From Leptospira haakeii (GTDB lineage Bacteria; Spirochaetota; Leptospiria; Leptospirales; Leptospiraceae), in NCBI RefSeq assembly GCF_002812045.1, contig NZ_NPEG01000011.1, forward strand, positions 1 through 64,000: a stretch of DNA of 64,000 nt. Direction: 5' to 3'. Below are positions 17,374-27,363 of the stretch, piece after piece; position 1 is the first letter of the stretch, and every line of letters begins with the position of its first letter. Below the pieces are notes generated by a model. That model did not search any database and was not told the origin of the DNA. It was given only the letters and a program-made list of their open reading frames with translations. A program made the translations under genes and the position numbers.

Positions 17374-18522
17374 TCAGAACGGATCCTGGAACTTAGGGTT
17401 GGTGGTAAATTCTGTGTCCGTTAGGCTTTTTAAGAATTCGACCAGATCCTGTTTTTCGGATTCACTTAAGGAAAAACTTCGTACGAAAACGTCTCTGTTT
17501 GGATTTGTAGTCCCGTCCCCGGTTCCCCCGTTTACATAATGATTCACTACGGATAATAGATCCGGAATGGAACCGTCATGCATATAAGGTGCCGTGAGTT
17601 CTACGTTGCGTAGAGAAGGTGCTCTGAATTTTCCCCGATCCGATTCTTTAGTGGTGAATTCATACAATCCACCGTTCGGGCTTACAAATCTGGAAGAATC
17701 CAAGCCATTATTATGGAAGGTAACTTCCTCGAATACTGTCCCAACATGTAAGATAGTGTCCGTAAAATTGAAGCCGCCATGACAATGGAAACATTCCGCT
17801 TTTTCTCCAAAGAATAAATTTTTCCCTCGGATTGCGGAAGCGCTCAGAGCAGAAAAATCACCAGCTTGGTATTTGTCATATGCTGAATTTCCCGAAATAA
17901 AAGTCCTTTGAAAACTGGATAAAGCTTTCGTAATATTCAATATACTAAAAGGATTTTGATCTTTTGGAAAGGCTGCTTTGAATTTGGAAACGTAATCGGG
18001 ATCATTTGCAAGTCTGTCCAATAAAAGATCTTCTCTATCCTTCATTCCAAGTTCTACAGGATTGTCCCCGAACATGGGAACTCTTGCCTGGTCCTCCAAT
18101 TTTTTTAAAACTGGATTTGCCCAGGTTTGCCTGAGATTATAGGCGACGTTGGATAGATGTTGAGCGTTTCTAGGATGAGACTGTCCGGTAGAACCTACGG
18201 AAACAGTAAGGCCGTCTGTGAACGCATTCACTTGTTTATGGCAACTACCGCAGGATTGGGTTTCATTTTCCGACAATTTTGTATCGTAAAATAAAAACCT
18301 GCCAAGCTCCACTTTTTCCACAGTGATCGGATTATCACTTGGGATTTTTGGCGCGGGGAATCCGTCAGGAAGATCCCAAATATAAGGAGTTCCTTCCGGG
18401 GTAGAAGTCCCTAAAAGTAAAAGTATACCTTCCGATCCGGAACTTTTTTCCTTCTCCAATCCCAATTGTGTACATTGGAAGAGTAGAAAGAAGAATAAAG
18501 AAAACGTAATAAGTCGATTCAT
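17374..18522 (-). CDS. MbnH/MauG-like di-heme cytochrome c peroxidase family lipoprotein
   Basis: Two CxxCH heme motifs are visible, CGSCH and CFHCH, in a 382-residue protein of the di-heme peroxidase/MauG superfamily. The features [48 protein letters not shown] and a C-terminal [10 protein letters not shown] fit. MbnH enzymes of this type oxidise a Trp of the partner MbnP to kynurenine. I use ATG 18522 ([10 protein letters not shown]), which gives a lipoprotein leader ending LLFQC; the frame extends further upstream but would overlap mbnP. It follows the MbnP-like gene after 49 bases. A conventional H2O2 peroxidase role is the alternative. Confidence 0.88.
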   Translation of the reverse strand: MNRLITFSLFFFLLFQCTQLGLEKEKSSGSEGILLLLGTSTPEGTPYIWDLPDGFPAPKIPSDNPITVEKVELGRFLFYDTKLSENETQSCGSCHKQVNAFTDGLTVSVGSTGQSHPRNAQHLSNVAYNLRQTWANPVLKKLEDQARVPMFGDNPVELGMKDREDLLLDRLANDPDYVSKFKAAFPKDQNPFSILNITKALSSFQRTFISGNSAYDKYQAGDFSALSASAIRGKNLFFGEKAECFHCHGGFNFTDTILHVGTVFEEVTFHNNGLDSSRFVSPNGGLYEFTTKESDRGKFRAPSLRNVELTAPYMHDGSIPDLLSVVNHYVNGGTGDGTTNPNRDVFVRSFSLSESEKQDLVEFLKSLTDTEFTTNPKFQDPF

Positions 18523-18571
18523 AATATATTCCGGTCTCGGTCCGAATCGACCGAAACCATCGTTATAGTTC

Positions 18572-19498
18572 TTATTTGGATACGATCCCAAATACCGTCT
18601 GAGCAGCGGATCCGGCATTGCCTGTGGAATAATCCAAACCGAAATTCGGATACACTAAGGAACAGTTTGCGCTGTCCATGGCTCCCATAGAATGACAAGA
18701 TTTGCTTCCTGTACTGATATCCCAACCAGTGACCGCTTTTTTAAGATCGAATTGGACCCTTTGTGTGAATGGATTGAATCCTTCGGTTGGAGTAAGTTCG
18801 ATCACAGCCCGATTTGAGTTAGTGCAAGAATAAACTCCGCTGGATTCTGTGCAGCCAGCAGAACCTATATGTAATACCGCAGCATTTCCTATGGTTGTAG
18901 CATCATTGGATATAAATTCTCCAACGAAAAATCTGTAACCCATGGTCCATCCCCAAGCTAGTCCCGAGATATTTAGAGGGCTAGGAGCAACACTATAATC
19001 GATATGATTGAGTGATTCAGGAACTCCCAAAGTGAATCTAAGAGTTTTATAGGTTTTATTTTCTACAGAAGTTTGGACAATATTATTGGTCTCAGTAGTT
19101 CCGCTACAGCTTCCTTTCCCATTTTCAAAATCCAGAAGTGTAACTCCGCTATACTGCCAAACTCCAGTATTAGGAATATCTAAAGTAATAATATTATCAT
19201 CCTGATCCACTAGTTCAAGTCCGGAAACATAAAATCTAAGATCCTTGAGTCTAATTGGCATTACTCCAGCTACGTGCTGGATGGTAACAACGGAACTAGA
19301 ATGAGAATCCCCATGCCCACTGATATCTTCTCCGCAGGTGGCGTGGCTATCTCCCACTACCGCAGTGAATTCGATTCCTATAGGACTTTGTTGGGTAGCC
19401 AAGGCTAAAAGGGCCATGTTTGGACTGGATGATCCGTCGCAGCGGACAACAGAAATACACAAGAACACCGCAAATGCGGATTTATATAATAATTTCAT
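18572..19498 (-). CDS. MbnP-like four-Cys lipoprotein (metallo-mystery pair partner)
   Basis: The 308-residue product has a lipobox leader (ISVVRC) and reads like the MXAN_0976/MbnP family. It has an early AVVGDSHATCGEDISG segment, a DLRFYVSGLELVD segment, a Trp-rich LAWGWTMGYRFFVGEF core and late cysteines in GCTESSGVYSC and SKSCHSMGAMDSANC. MbnP proteins bind copper after a Trp is converted to kynurenine by the paired di-heme enzyme, which is encoded directly downstream here. The His/Ser-rich segment near residue 60 (GHGDSHSSS) may add metal ligands. It probably sits on the periplasmic face of a membrane. Confidence 0.85.
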   Translation of the reverse strand: MKLLYKSAFAVFLCISVVRCDGSSSPNMALLALATQQSPIGIEFTAVVGDSHATCGEDISGHGDSHSSSVVTIQHVAGVMPIRLKDLRFYVSGLELVDQDDNIITLDIPNTGVWQYSGVTLLDFENGKGSCSGTTETNNIVQTSVENKTYKTLRFTLGVPESLNHIDYSVAPSPLNISGLAWGWTMGYRFFVGEFISNDATTIGNAAVLHIGSAGCTESSGVYSCTNSNRAVIELTPTEGFNPFTQRVQFDLKKAVTGWDISTGSKSCHSMGAMDSANCSLVYPNFGLDYSTGNAGSAAQTVFGIVSK

Positions 19499-19545
19499 AA
19501 TATTCTCCTGAGGAAAGTGGTTTAACTTTCCGATTTTTCGTATTA

Positions 19546-19572
19546 GCGTAAGGATATAGGTATATCCTTCGC
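19546..19572. promoter_or_regulatory. Palindrome upstream of the MbnP-like gene
   Basis: The core AAGGATATAGGTATATCCTT (19550-19569) is a nearly perfect 20-base palindrome, extended by GCG/CGC on both sides. It lies in the 100-base gap between the Cys/His-rich gene and the MbnP-like gene. No T-tract follows on the minus strand, so an operator or a leader hairpin is more likely than a terminator. Confidence 0.5.
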
Positions 19573-19598
19573 TTCCTCGTTCGAGGTTTAGAAAATGT

Positions 19599-20045
19599 TT
19601 AGGAGAATTGAGGGGGTCTTTCTATATCGAAAGAAACAAACACTCCGGAATCTTCTTTTATACGGCTCAAAAGTTCTGAGCCAAGAGTTTCAGGAGTTAT
19701 GTTTTCTAATTTGGAATAAGTGAAAAATTGAGTGCAGATAGTTCCGCTTAGGTAAGAAGCCTTGTCTTTTGCTTTTTTACAGGCACATTTATGAGCCTCA
19801 CCGGACTTAGCGGAATGACAGTCGGGTAGGGAAGAAGGTTTCGAATTAGAATGATCTTCTCCCGAATCGGCAAGTTTGGAGGAGAATCTTGAATCTTCAG
19901 AGTCTGAATGTTTTTCTTTTTGGCTTCCGTGATTACAATGGCAAAGTTTGATCTCTCCGGCAAGCATTCCACAGAACCAACCGCTTCCGAATACCAAACT
20001 TTGGAATAAGAAACATTGGGTTAGAATGATAGAAATCGTTTTCAT
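19599..20045 (-). CDS. Cys/His-rich exported protein, probable metal (copper) binder
   Basis: This 148-residue product has a signal peptide and a dense set of metal-type residues: CHCNHGSQKEKHS, LPDCHSAKSGEAHKCACKK, and further lone Cys. The C-terminus ends in a short hydrophobic-polar segment with RPPQF. No family is securely recognised. Its place just upstream of the MbnP/MbnH genes suggests copper sensing, storage or delivery, which is inference. Its ATG overlaps the stop of the STAS gene (ATGA), so these two are coupled. The following 100-base gap with a palindrome could separate it from the MbnP operon. Confidence 0.75.
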   Translation of the reverse strand: MKTISIILTQCFLFQSLVFGSGWFCGMLAGEIKLCHCNHGSQKEKHSDSEDSRFSSKLADSGEDHSNSKPSSLPDCHSAKSGEAHKCACKKAKDKASYLSGTICTQFFTYSKLENITPETLGSELLSRIKEDSGVFVSFDIERPPQFS

Positions 20046-20353
20046 TGAAGGGAGATTTTCAGTCGATTCAGAACGGTTTTTAGTCCTTCGCTGGTTTTGA
20101 TTTCCACCGGGACCCCTTTGGATTTTAATTCCGCCAAAAGTTTTAAGATCCGATTTAGTATGAGAGAAGGGATCGCGACTACATTTTCAAGATCCAGCTC
20201 TACAACGGTCGGTTGAATTTCTTGGATCTTTTGCATGATCAGGCCAATTTCTTCCGTTTCAACAGAACATACGTTTCGCACAAAAACGACTCTAAACCGT
20301 TTTTTTTCCGCGTATACATGTGTCTCTGTAAACTGAATTGCAGAAGAAGTCAT
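20042..20353 (-). CDS. STAS-domain protein (anti-sigma factor antagonist type)
   Basis: This 103-residue protein has the STAS pattern: a central strand PTVVELDLENVVAIPS followed by the helix LILNRILKLLAELKSKGVPVEI and a final KTVLNRLKI segment. In classic antagonists the position after the strand carries a phosphorylatable Ser in DSSG. Here the equivalent reads AIPSLIL, so the regulatory Ser, if any, would be that single Ser. It lies 84 bases after icmF on the same strand and overlaps the Cys/His-rich gene by 4 bases. Confidence 0.65.
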   Translation of the reverse strand: MTSSAIQFTETHVYAEKKRFRVVFVRNVCSVETEEIGLIMQKIQEIQPTVVELDLENVVAIPSLILNRILKLLAELKSKGVPVEIKTSEGLKTVLNRLKISLQ

Positions 20354-20436
20354 GGCCTTGGACCAAATTTTCTACCTTGAAACCCTAAGGGAAACAAAAA
20401 AAGCTCCTCAGAATTGATTTGTATCACTTTCCCCGA

Positions 20437-23400
20437 TCACATACTTCTTCTGTATTGGCCGCCCACTTCATAAAGAGAATGGGTCATTTGCCCCAGAGAA
20501 CATACCTTTCCGGCTTCTACTAATGCTTCGAATCCATTTTCTCCGGATAGGCAGGCTGCTTGTAAATTTTTCAAGGCATTCGAAGAATCCTCTTGGTTCC
20601 TGAATTGGAATGCTTCAAGTTCTCTTATCTGTGCTTTTTTTTCTTCCTCTGTAGATCGGATCACTTCTTCCGGAAGAATTGTAGGAGATCCATCTTTACC
20701 TAAGAAAGTATTCACTCCGATCACTGGGATCTCTCCGGTATGTTTCCTATGTTCGTATTCCAAGGATTCTTCTTGGATTTTGTTTCTCTGGTACATTCTT
20801 TCCATTGCACCAAGAACTCCGCCTCTTTCCGAAATACGTCTGAACTCAGACAAGATCGCTTCTTCTACCAGATCGGAAAGATCATCAATGATGAAGGAAC
20901 CTTGCAGAGGATTTTCGTTTTTGGCCAGGCCCAATTCTCTATTTATGATGAGCTGGATCGCCATTGCTCTTCTGACCGATTCTTCCGTTGGCGTTGTAAT
21001 TGCCTCATCATAAGCATTCGTATGTAAACTATTACAATTATCGTATATAGCATATAGCGCTTGCAAAGTAGTTCGAATATCGTTGAATGCGATCTCTTGT
21101 GCGTGTAAAGAACGCCCAGAAGTCTGAATATGGTATTTTAACATTTGAGAACGTTCGGATCCGCTGTATTTATATTTCATACTCTTGGCCCAGATCTTAC
21201 GTGCCACTCTTCCAATGACTGCATATTCGGGATCAATTCCATTCGAGAAGAAAAAGGAAAGATTGGGAGCGAAATCATCTATCTTCATTCCACGTGAAAG
21301 ATAATATTCCACAAACGTAAATCCGTTTGCAAGAGTGAATGCAACCTGAGTGATCGGATTGGCTCCCGCTTCTGCGATATGATATCCTGAAATTGAGACG
21401 GAATAAAAATTGCGGACCTTATTCCAGATAAAATATTCCTGGATATCTCCCATTAATTTCAGAGCAAATTCAGTAGAAAAGATACATGTGTTCTGTGCTT
21501 GGTCTTCTTTTAAAATATCCGCCTGAACAGTTCCACGAACAGAAGAAAGAGTTTCCTTCTTTATCTTTTCATAAACTTCTTTAGGAAGGATCTGATCGCC
21601 GGTAGTCCCTAAAAGAAGAAGGCCCAGACCATCATTTCCTTTTGGGATTTCTCCTTTATAGTGAGGAACAGGAACACCTTTTTTAGAATAGATCTCCGCA
21701 AGTTTGGATTTTGCCTCTTCTACTTTTCCTTCTGCATGAATGTATTTTTCGCAGGTTTGATCAATTGCGGTATTTAAGAAGAAGGATAGAAGCATCGGTG
21801 CCGGCCCGTTGATTGTCATGGACACGGAAGTGCTAGGATTACATAGATCAAAACCAGAATATAGTTTTTTAGCATCGTCCAAAGTAGCGATACTCACTCC
21901 GGAATTCCCGATCTTGCCGTAAATATCAGGACGAAGTCCCGGATCTTCTCCATATAGAGTAACCGAATCGAATGCAGTGCTTAAACGATGAGCTGGCATT
22001 CCGTGACTCACATAGTGGAATCTTGCGTTTGTTCTTTCCGGTCCACCTTCTCCTGCGAACATCCGAGTAGGATCTTCTCCGGTTCTTTTAAAAGGAAATA
22101 CTCCGGCGGCATATGGGAACTCTCCCGGGAAATTCTCGGTATAAGACCATTTTACGATCTCTCCCCAGTTGCGGAATTTTGGAACGGAAACCTTTGGGAT
22201 ATTCAGATTACTTAAGGATTTTGTAAAATTCTCTACTTTGATCTCTTTGTCTCTTACAGTATAAGTGAAAAATTCTCCCGAATACTTTTCTAATTTTGAA
22301 TCCCATTCTTTTAGGATCTTTCTAGTATCTGGATGAAGCCCTTCTTCTCTTTTGGAATATTCTTCTTCCAAGTCGGAGACATTTTTGCCTCTTTCTTTTA
22401 AAACTTCTATCGTTCCCTTTATCCTATATAGGACTTCTGCGGTTTCGGATTCTTTTTTGACAAAGTTCTCGTATTTTTCACATTCTTCCGCGATCTCTGC
22501 TAAGTATCTTTGTCTATCCGGAGGAATGATATGGATCTTTTGGCTAGTCTCGGAACTGGAAACAAAATTGGATTTCCAATCCAGATTGAACTTTTTATTC
22601 AATGAATCAATGAGAGCAACGTATAGATTATTCGTTCCAGGATCATTGAATTGTGATGCAATTGTCCCGAAAACAGGCATCTTCTCAGGGGCTTGATCGA
22701 ATAATTTCCGAGATCTTTGGAATTGTTTTTGAACGTCTCTGATCGCGTCTAATGCTCCTCTCTTATCACATTTATTAACTGCAATTAGATCAGCATAATC
22801 TATCATATCTATCTTTTCTAATTGAGTAGCGGCTCCGAATTCAGGGGTCATTACATAAAGAGAAAGATCAGATACTTCCGTAATTTCGGAATCACTTTGT
22901 CCGATCCCAGCGGTTTCTACGATCACAAGATCGAATTCGGAACTTTTGAGAACGTCCAAACTTTTTTTAACATTTCGATTTAATGCGATATTTGCTTCTC
23001 TAGTTGCAAAAGATCTCATATAAACTCTCGGATGAGAAATGGAGTTCATACGTATCCTATCTCCTAAGAGTGCTCCTCCTGTTTTTCTTTTAGAAGGATC
23101 TACGGAAATAATTGCGATAGTTTTATCTTCGAAATCATGGATGAATCTTCTAACAAGCTCATCTGTAAGAGAGGATTTTCCAGCTCCTCCTGTTCCCGTA
23201 ATTCCTAAGATCGGGATTGTTTTTTGGGAAATAGGGAAATCCAATTTTCCTGGATCTATTTTTTTAGAATCATTTTCAGTAGATTCAACTAAAGAGATTG
23301 ATTCTGCGATTGCGATCGGATTTTTTTTACGGATCTCTGAGAATAGGTTCCCATTAAATCTATGAGGAGGAATAAAATCAGATTTTTGTAATAGATCGTT

Positions 23401-23805
23401 GATCATTCCTTGTAAACCCAAAGAACGCCCATCGTCCGGAGAATAAATTTTGGAAACTCCATAAGCTTCCAACTCCTGTATTTCTGAAGGGAGAATAGTT
23501 CCTCCACCTCCGCCGAATACCTTGATATGAGAGCTTCCTTTTTCTTGCAGAAGGTCTATCATATATTTGAAATATTCTACGTGACCACCTTGGTAACTTG
23601 TGACAGCAATTCCTTGCACATCTTCCTGGATGGCACAGTCTACTATTTCCTGAACCGATCGATTATGACCTAAGTGAACCACTTCAGCTCCGGAGGATTG
23701 GAGTATCCTTCTCATGATATTGATCGAAGCATCGTGGCCGTCAAAAAGTGAAGCGGCAGTCACAAATTTTAATTTATTATGTGGGATATAGATTTCGGGT
23801 TCCAT
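20437..23805 (-). CDS. icmF: Fused isobutyryl-CoA mutase IcmF
   Basis: IcmF interconverts isobutyryl-CoA and n-butyryl-CoA using adenosylcobalamin, and carries its own G-protein chaperone. Domain order: B12-binding domain (residues about 10-145, base-off motif DGHDAS), MeaB-type GTPase (about 195-410, P-loop [13 protein letters not shown]), linker, and the mutase barrel (about 560-1110, including [12 protein letters not shown] and [11 protein letters not shown]). At 1122 residues it matches fused IcmF and is far longer than MeaB or MutB alone. The ATG at 23805 has a nearby AGGAGAATATA site. It is divergent from the PAP2 gene across a gap with a palindromic operator. Confidence 0.93.
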   Translation of the reverse strand: MEPEIYIPHNKLKFVTAASLFDGHDASINIMRRILQSSGAEVVHLGHNRSVQEIVDCAIQEDVQGIAVTSYQGGHVEYFKYMIDLLQEKGSSHIKVFGGGGGTILPSEIQELEAYGVSKIYSPDDGRSLGLQGMINDLLQKSDFIPPHRFNGNLFSEIRKKNPIAIAESISLVESTENDSKKIDPGKLDFPISQKTIPILGITGTGGAGKSSLTDELVRRFIHDFEDKTIAIISVDPSKRKTGGALLGDRIRMNSISHPRVYMRSFATREANIALNRNVKKSLDVLKSSEFDLVIVETAGIGQSDSEITEVSDLSLYVMTPEFGAATQLEKIDMIDYADLIAVNKCDKRGALDAIRDVQKQFQRSRKLFDQAPEKMPVFGTIASQFNDPGTNNLYVALIDSLNKKFNLDWKSNFVSSSETSQKIHIIPPDRQRYLAEIAEECEKYENFVKKESETAEVLYRIKGTIEVLKERGKNVSDLEEEYSKREEGLHPDTRKILKEWDSKLEKYSGEFFTYTVRDKEIKVENFTKSLSNLNIPKVSVPKFRNWGEIVKWSYTENFPGEFPYAAGVFPFKRTGEDPTRMFAGEGGPERTNARFHYVSHGMPAHRLSTAFDSVTLYGEDPGLRPDIYGKIGNSGVSIATLDDAKKLYSGFDLCNPSTSVSMTINGPAPMLLSFFLNTAIDQTCEKYIHAEGKVEEAKSKLAEIYSKKGVPVPHYKGEIPKGNDGLGLLLLGTTGDQILPKEVYEKIKKETLSSVRGTVQADILKEDQAQNTCIFSTEFALKLMGDIQEYFIWNKVRNFYSVSISGYHIAEAGANPITQVAFTLANGFTFVEYYLSRGMKIDDFAPNLSFFFSNGIDPEYAVIGRVARKIWAKSMKYKYSGSERSQMLKYHIQTSGRSLHAQEIAFNDIRTTLQALYAIYDNCNSLHTNAYDEAITTPTEESVRRAMAIQLIINRELGLAKNENPLQGSFIIDDLSDLVEEAILSEFRRISERGGVLGAMERMYQRNKIQEESLEYEHRKHTGEIPVIGVNTFLGKDGSPTILPEEVIRSTEEEKKAQIRELEAFQFRNQEDSSNALKNLQAACLSGENGFEALVEAGKVCSLGQMTHSLYEVGGQYRRSM

Positions 23806-23871
23806 TATATTCTCCTAATGTTCGGACCTTTGGTAAATATTAACCGAACTTTGTTTGTTTTGTCGTTTGGA

Positions 23872-23883
23872 GAACGATCGTTC
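23872..23883. promoter_or_regulatory. Perfect palindrome GAACGATCGTTC, possible TetR operator
   Basis: This 12-base perfect inverted repeat lies 67 bases upstream of the icmF start in the divergent gap. Its form (AACGATCGTT core) resembles operators of TetR-family regulators of acyl-CoA genes. The regulator is not identified; a TetR gene exists at 63363 but no link is shown. Confidence 0.5.
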
Positions 23884-23980
23884 AATAAATTCCATTTATA
23901 TATCTATCATGCAGTAGGAATAAGAATCTAGCAACTGGATTTTGGCTTACAAAACGAATGTTCTAAAAACACCCGGAAGG

Positions 23981-25009
23981 ATGGAATTACTAATAGAATT
24001 CATTTTGCGTTTAAAACCGAAACTTTATATGCTCGTTTTTATGACGGATAGTTTCCTTTGGAAAGAGATCTTATTCTCTAACTCGCCTTTAGAGGCTCTT
24101 CACATTTCTGCGTTAAAACCCGTGTTGGATCCTCTTACGATTGTGTTCCATCATTTGGGATCTTCTCTCTTTTTTATGGCCCTGGTCTCTCTCATCTATC
24201 TTTGTATGGATCGTAAGATAGGGCTTAGAATGACACTTGGTCTTTTGATCGCCGGTGTTGTGAATGGGGTATGTAAGGCACTTCTTACTATGCCGAGGCC
24301 GATAGGTTTACCGTTCCCATCTGAGCTTGGACTTATGGAAGGTTCTTACGGATTTCCATCGGGACATGTACAGACTGCAGTGGTGTTATACGGAATATTA
24401 TTTTTGCATGTAAGAATTCCTTGGGTTAGGATCCTCACTGCGTTTTTGATCTTATTTATGCCGATCGCAAGAATGTATGCAGGACTTCACTTTTTAGGTG
24501 ATACCTTAGGTGGTTTTATTTTAGGATTACTTGTATTATTCGGATTAGAGTTCTGGTTCTCAAAAGATCCTGGAGTTTTGGAACCGGATTTTACTGGACG
24601 GGTGCCTGACCAAAAAAGACTGAAATCACTTGTACTTTTTATTTTAGCGCTCACTGTGCCTAGCATTCTCCTGCATGATCCTAGCCAACCCGAGTCCACA
24701 AACAAATCTTGGGAGCAGGTGATCTCTTCTGCTGGAGCTCTTGCAGGTTTCGGGATCGGGATTTTGTACAATAAAAGAGCAGGGTTGGATTGGAAATCAG
24801 TCGATTCTTGGATCGTATTTTTCATCCGAGTAGCTGTGATCATTCTTGGGATCTTGATCTTTTATTTGGCTCTCGGAAAAATTCTCTCCTCTCTATTGGG
24901 GGAAAATCCGGTTGCCAGATACTTTAAGTATGGGATCGTGTGTTACTATATTGGCCATCTCGCTCCCATTCTTCTGAAAAGGATACGCGGAGGCATCTAT
25001 CTGACTTAA
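23981..25009 (+). CDS. PAP2 (acid phosphatase) superfamily membrane protein
   Basis: The lipid-phosphate-phosphatase motifs are complete: KALLTMPRP (KX6RP), GFPSGH (PSGH) and ARMYAGLHFLGD (RX5HX3D). They are embedded in a hydrophobic protein of about 340 residues with several membrane segments, and the C-terminal half adds four more. Such enzymes dephosphorylate undecaprenyl pyrophosphate or phosphatidic lipids. The start is uncertain: TTG 23942, ATG 23981 or ATG 24041 all fit. I chose 23981. The next gene, a flippase, begins 5 bases after the stop, which suggests a joint role in lipid-linked sugar transport. Confidence 0.85.
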   Translation: MELLIEFILRLKPKLYMLVFMTDSFLWKEILFSNSPLEALHISALKPVLDPLTIVFHHLGSSLFFMALVSLIYLCMDRKIGLRMTLGLLIAGVVNGVCKALLTMPRPIGLPFPSELGLMEGSYGFPSGHVQTAVVLYGILFLHVRIPWVRILTAFLILFMPIARMYAGLHFLGDTLGGFILGLLVLFGLEFWFSKDPGVLEPDFTGRVPDQKRLKSLVLFILALTVPSILLHDPSQPESTNKSWEQVISSAGALAGFGIGILYNKRAGLDWKSVDSWIVFFIRVAVIILGILIFYLALGKILSSLLGENPVARYFKYGIVCYYIGHLAPILLKRIRGGIYLT

Positions 25010-25013
25010 CTTC

Positions 25014-26309
25014 ATGCTTCGACTTGGATCCTCCTTACAGTTCATTTCCGAAAGTATCGGAAAATTACGGACCTCCGGATTCATACGTAGTTTTTTTTCA
25101 GTAGGGTTTTCCAAGGTAATCGCCTCCCTACTGAATTTTATCTTTATGGTTTATTCCGTTCGTATCTTGAGTAAAAACGAGAACGGGATCTTCCAATACT
25201 ATTCCGGATTTCTGCCAGTACTTTTAGCCGTGGCAGAATTCGGATTACCCACAGCCTTAGTACGTTTCCTTTCTCCAATGACGGAAGACAAAAGAAGGAT
25301 TGGTGTACTTCTTGCATCTTCTCTTTGGGTCAAATGGGCCGCATTATTTCTACTGGTGGTTGTCACCGGTACCGCTGTTTATTTTTTGAAGGAGAATGCG
25401 CTTGCTGCATTTCTTCTCGTATTCGGTAGCTTTGTTCTTTCCTTTAATTCTTATTTCGAAAGTATATTTGTTTCTTTTGGACAATATCATGCGCTTTCGA
25501 TTTGGTATCCTCTTCCAAATTTGATCCGCATTTTGATTTTGTATTTAGCGGATCAATTTTCAGATCATGCCTTAGGACATTTAGATATACTCGGAATCTT
25601 TTCCGTAGCTCCGGTATTTACGATAGTCCTATTCTTCTTATTATTCCCTAGAGGGAAATTACATTGGGCAGGTGATAAGGAAGAAGTCCGGCAACAAACC
25701 AAGGAACTCATCTCGTTCAATCGTTATGCGTTTTTAGCATCTTTATTTGCGATCGTATCGGATAGAATGGAATTATTCTTTTTAAATAAATACCATTCTA
25801 ATGAAGCAGTGGCGGCTTATGGAGTGGCATTACAACCATTCAGCGGATTTGTGATCTTATTTTCTGTTTTGAATTCAATGATCTATCCCAAACTCTCCAG
25901 GCTCACGGAGAATAAGGAATTCACTAATTACTTAGGAAAATCCATTTTAGTAGCTGTAGTTTTTGCTCTGGCATTGGGGCCTTGGGTATTTTTGGGAGAC
26001 TGGGTCTTCTCTGCGCTATTTTCGGGAAAATATCCTGAATCAGTTCCGGTATTCCAGTTATTATATCCAAATTATCTTTTCCAATTGGTGTTTTCTCCTC
26101 TCGGAATGGCATTATTTGCATTAGGCCAGCCAAGGTTACTCGCAATACTCGCCTTAGTGAGATTGATCTTTGGATTAATTTTGGATAATCTTTTGATCCC
26201 GGAATACGGGACAATGGGAGCTGCGGGAGCGTTTTTCCTAGGACAGATCCCTTCTTGGTTTTTGCTTAGCGGTTATTTTTTAGCGTATTACAAACCTTCT
26301 TCCAAGTAA
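25014..26309 (+). CDS. Oligosaccharide flippase family membrane protein (Wzx-like)
   Basis: The 431 residues form about 12 hydrophobic segments. The opening SVGFSKVIASLLNFIFMVYSVRILSKNENGIFQYY is typical of polysaccharide flippases of the MOP superfamily (Wzx/RfbX). It probably moves lipid-linked oligosaccharides across the inner membrane for lipopolysaccharide or capsule. It is co-transcribed with the PAP2 gene (5-base gap). It ends near an AT-rich inverted repeat (about 26329-26353) that separates it from the convergent response-regulator gene. Confidence 0.8.
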   Translation: MLRLGSSLQFISESIGKLRTSGFIRSFFSVGFSKVIASLLNFIFMVYSVRILSKNENGIFQYYSGFLPVLLAVAEFGLPTALVRFLSPMTEDKRRIGVLLASSLWVKWAALFLLVVVTGTAVYFLKENALAAFLLVFGSFVLSFNSYFESIFVSFGQYHALSIWYPLPNLIRILILYLADQFSDHALGHLDILGIFSVAPVFTIVLFFLLFPRGKLHWAGDKEEVRQQTKELISFNRYAFLASLFAIVSDRMELFFLNKYHSNEAVAAYGVALQPFSGFVILFSVLNSMIYPKLSRLTENKEFTNYLGKSILVAVVFALALGPWVFLGDWVFSALFSGKYPESVPVFQLLYPNYLFQLVFSPLGMALFALGQPRLLAILALVRLIFGLILDNLLIPEYGTMGAAGAFFLGQIPSWFLLSGYFLAYYKPSSK

Positions 26310-26364
26310 GAGAAGAGTATATTTTAAGATCAGAATATTCTATATTTCTGATAAACTTTCCCAC

Positions 26365-27270
26365 TTAAATTTGTTTTTGTTTTGCTTCTACATTTTGTAA
26401 CTTTTTGACAAATGTGACTTGGTTTCCTTTATCATTATAAGAGAGAGAATCCACATTCATACGAACTAGGAAGATACCTCTACCTGAAAGTTGACTTGCA
26501 TTTGGGTCTTGTACAGGATCTGGAACTCTTGCAGGGTCGAAACCTTCTCCACCATCCTCCAAAATAACGGTCACTCTTGTATCATCGTAATCTACTTCTA
26601 CCTGGATCCATTCTTCTTTGGATTCGCAGATCTTATCCACATAAGAGAAGTAATCGTTCTCTTGGAACATTAACTCTTGTTTTTGATGATAAGTGATACG
26701 AGCACAACCATGCTCAATTGCATTTCCTATTAATTCGTACAATGCAACTTTTAAAGAAAGTTGATCCTCATTATGAAGATTAGGAAGATGAGAAAGGGAC
26801 TTTAAGATCAAATGGACATATTGGTTCAAATTTCCAAGTCTAGGAAGAAGTGCGAACTTCTGTCTGGATTCCCGGACCTGGAACATTCTTTTGTCAACAA
26901 GGTCCTTGCCAGCATAAAATAAGTTTTTAAATCTTAAGAGAGAATAACGGATTGCCTCCATCCGAAAAGGTTTGAGGAAAAAATCCACAGCTCCCAATCT
27001 AAGAGCGTTGATGGAGATTTGAATGTCCTGATTTCCAGTGATTACTATAAAAGGAGTATCTACTCCTTTTTCCCTCAACTTAGTGATGAACTCAATGCCG
27101 TTCATCCTAGGAAGGCGAATATCGGTGATGATCAGATCGAATGTTTCCGACTCCGCTAATACTAAACCTTGTTCCGCGGTTCCTGCAAGAACGAGTTCGT
27201 ATTCGCTGCCGAAAATTTCCTGGAACAGATCTCGGATAACTTCTTCGTCATCAACGAAAAGGATTTTCAT
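26365..27270 (-). CDS. Response regulator with RsbW-type ATPase output domain
   Basis: An N-terminal receiver (DDEE, phospho-acceptor Asp in LIITDIRLP, Lys in LKPF; residues 1-120) is joined by a helical linker to a C-terminal HATPase of the anti-sigma/serine kinase class. The N-box ELIGNAIEHG and the G1 box LEDGGEGFDP are intact, and a GRGIFL motif follows. Such proteins phosphorylate STAS antagonists or bind sigma factors when the receiver is phosphorylated. A STAS gene at 20042 is a possible partner but is not linked. The gene is monocistronic, with ATG at 27270. Confidence 0.85.
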   Translation of the reverse strand: MKILFVDDEEVIRDLFQEIFGSEYELVLAGTAEQGLVLAESETFDLIITDIRLPRMNGIEFITKLREKGVDTPFIVITGNQDIQISINALRLGAVDFFLKPFRMEAIRYSLLRFKNLFYAGKDLVDKRMFQVRESRQKFALLPRLGNLNQYVHLILKSLSHLPNLHNEDQLSLKVALYELIGNAIEHGCARITYHQKQELMFQENDYFSYVDKICESKEEWIQVEVDYDDTRVTVILEDGGEGFDPARVPDPVQDPNASQLSGRGIFLVRMNVDSLSYNDKGNQVTFVKKLQNVEAKQKQI

Positions 27271-27363
27271 AATAAATTCCTAATTCAGAACTTCCGAATG
27301 TTGAATGGACCTATTCGGAAAACAAAAGAAAACCCTGGAAAGGTATTCTAGTCAAGAATTTTG

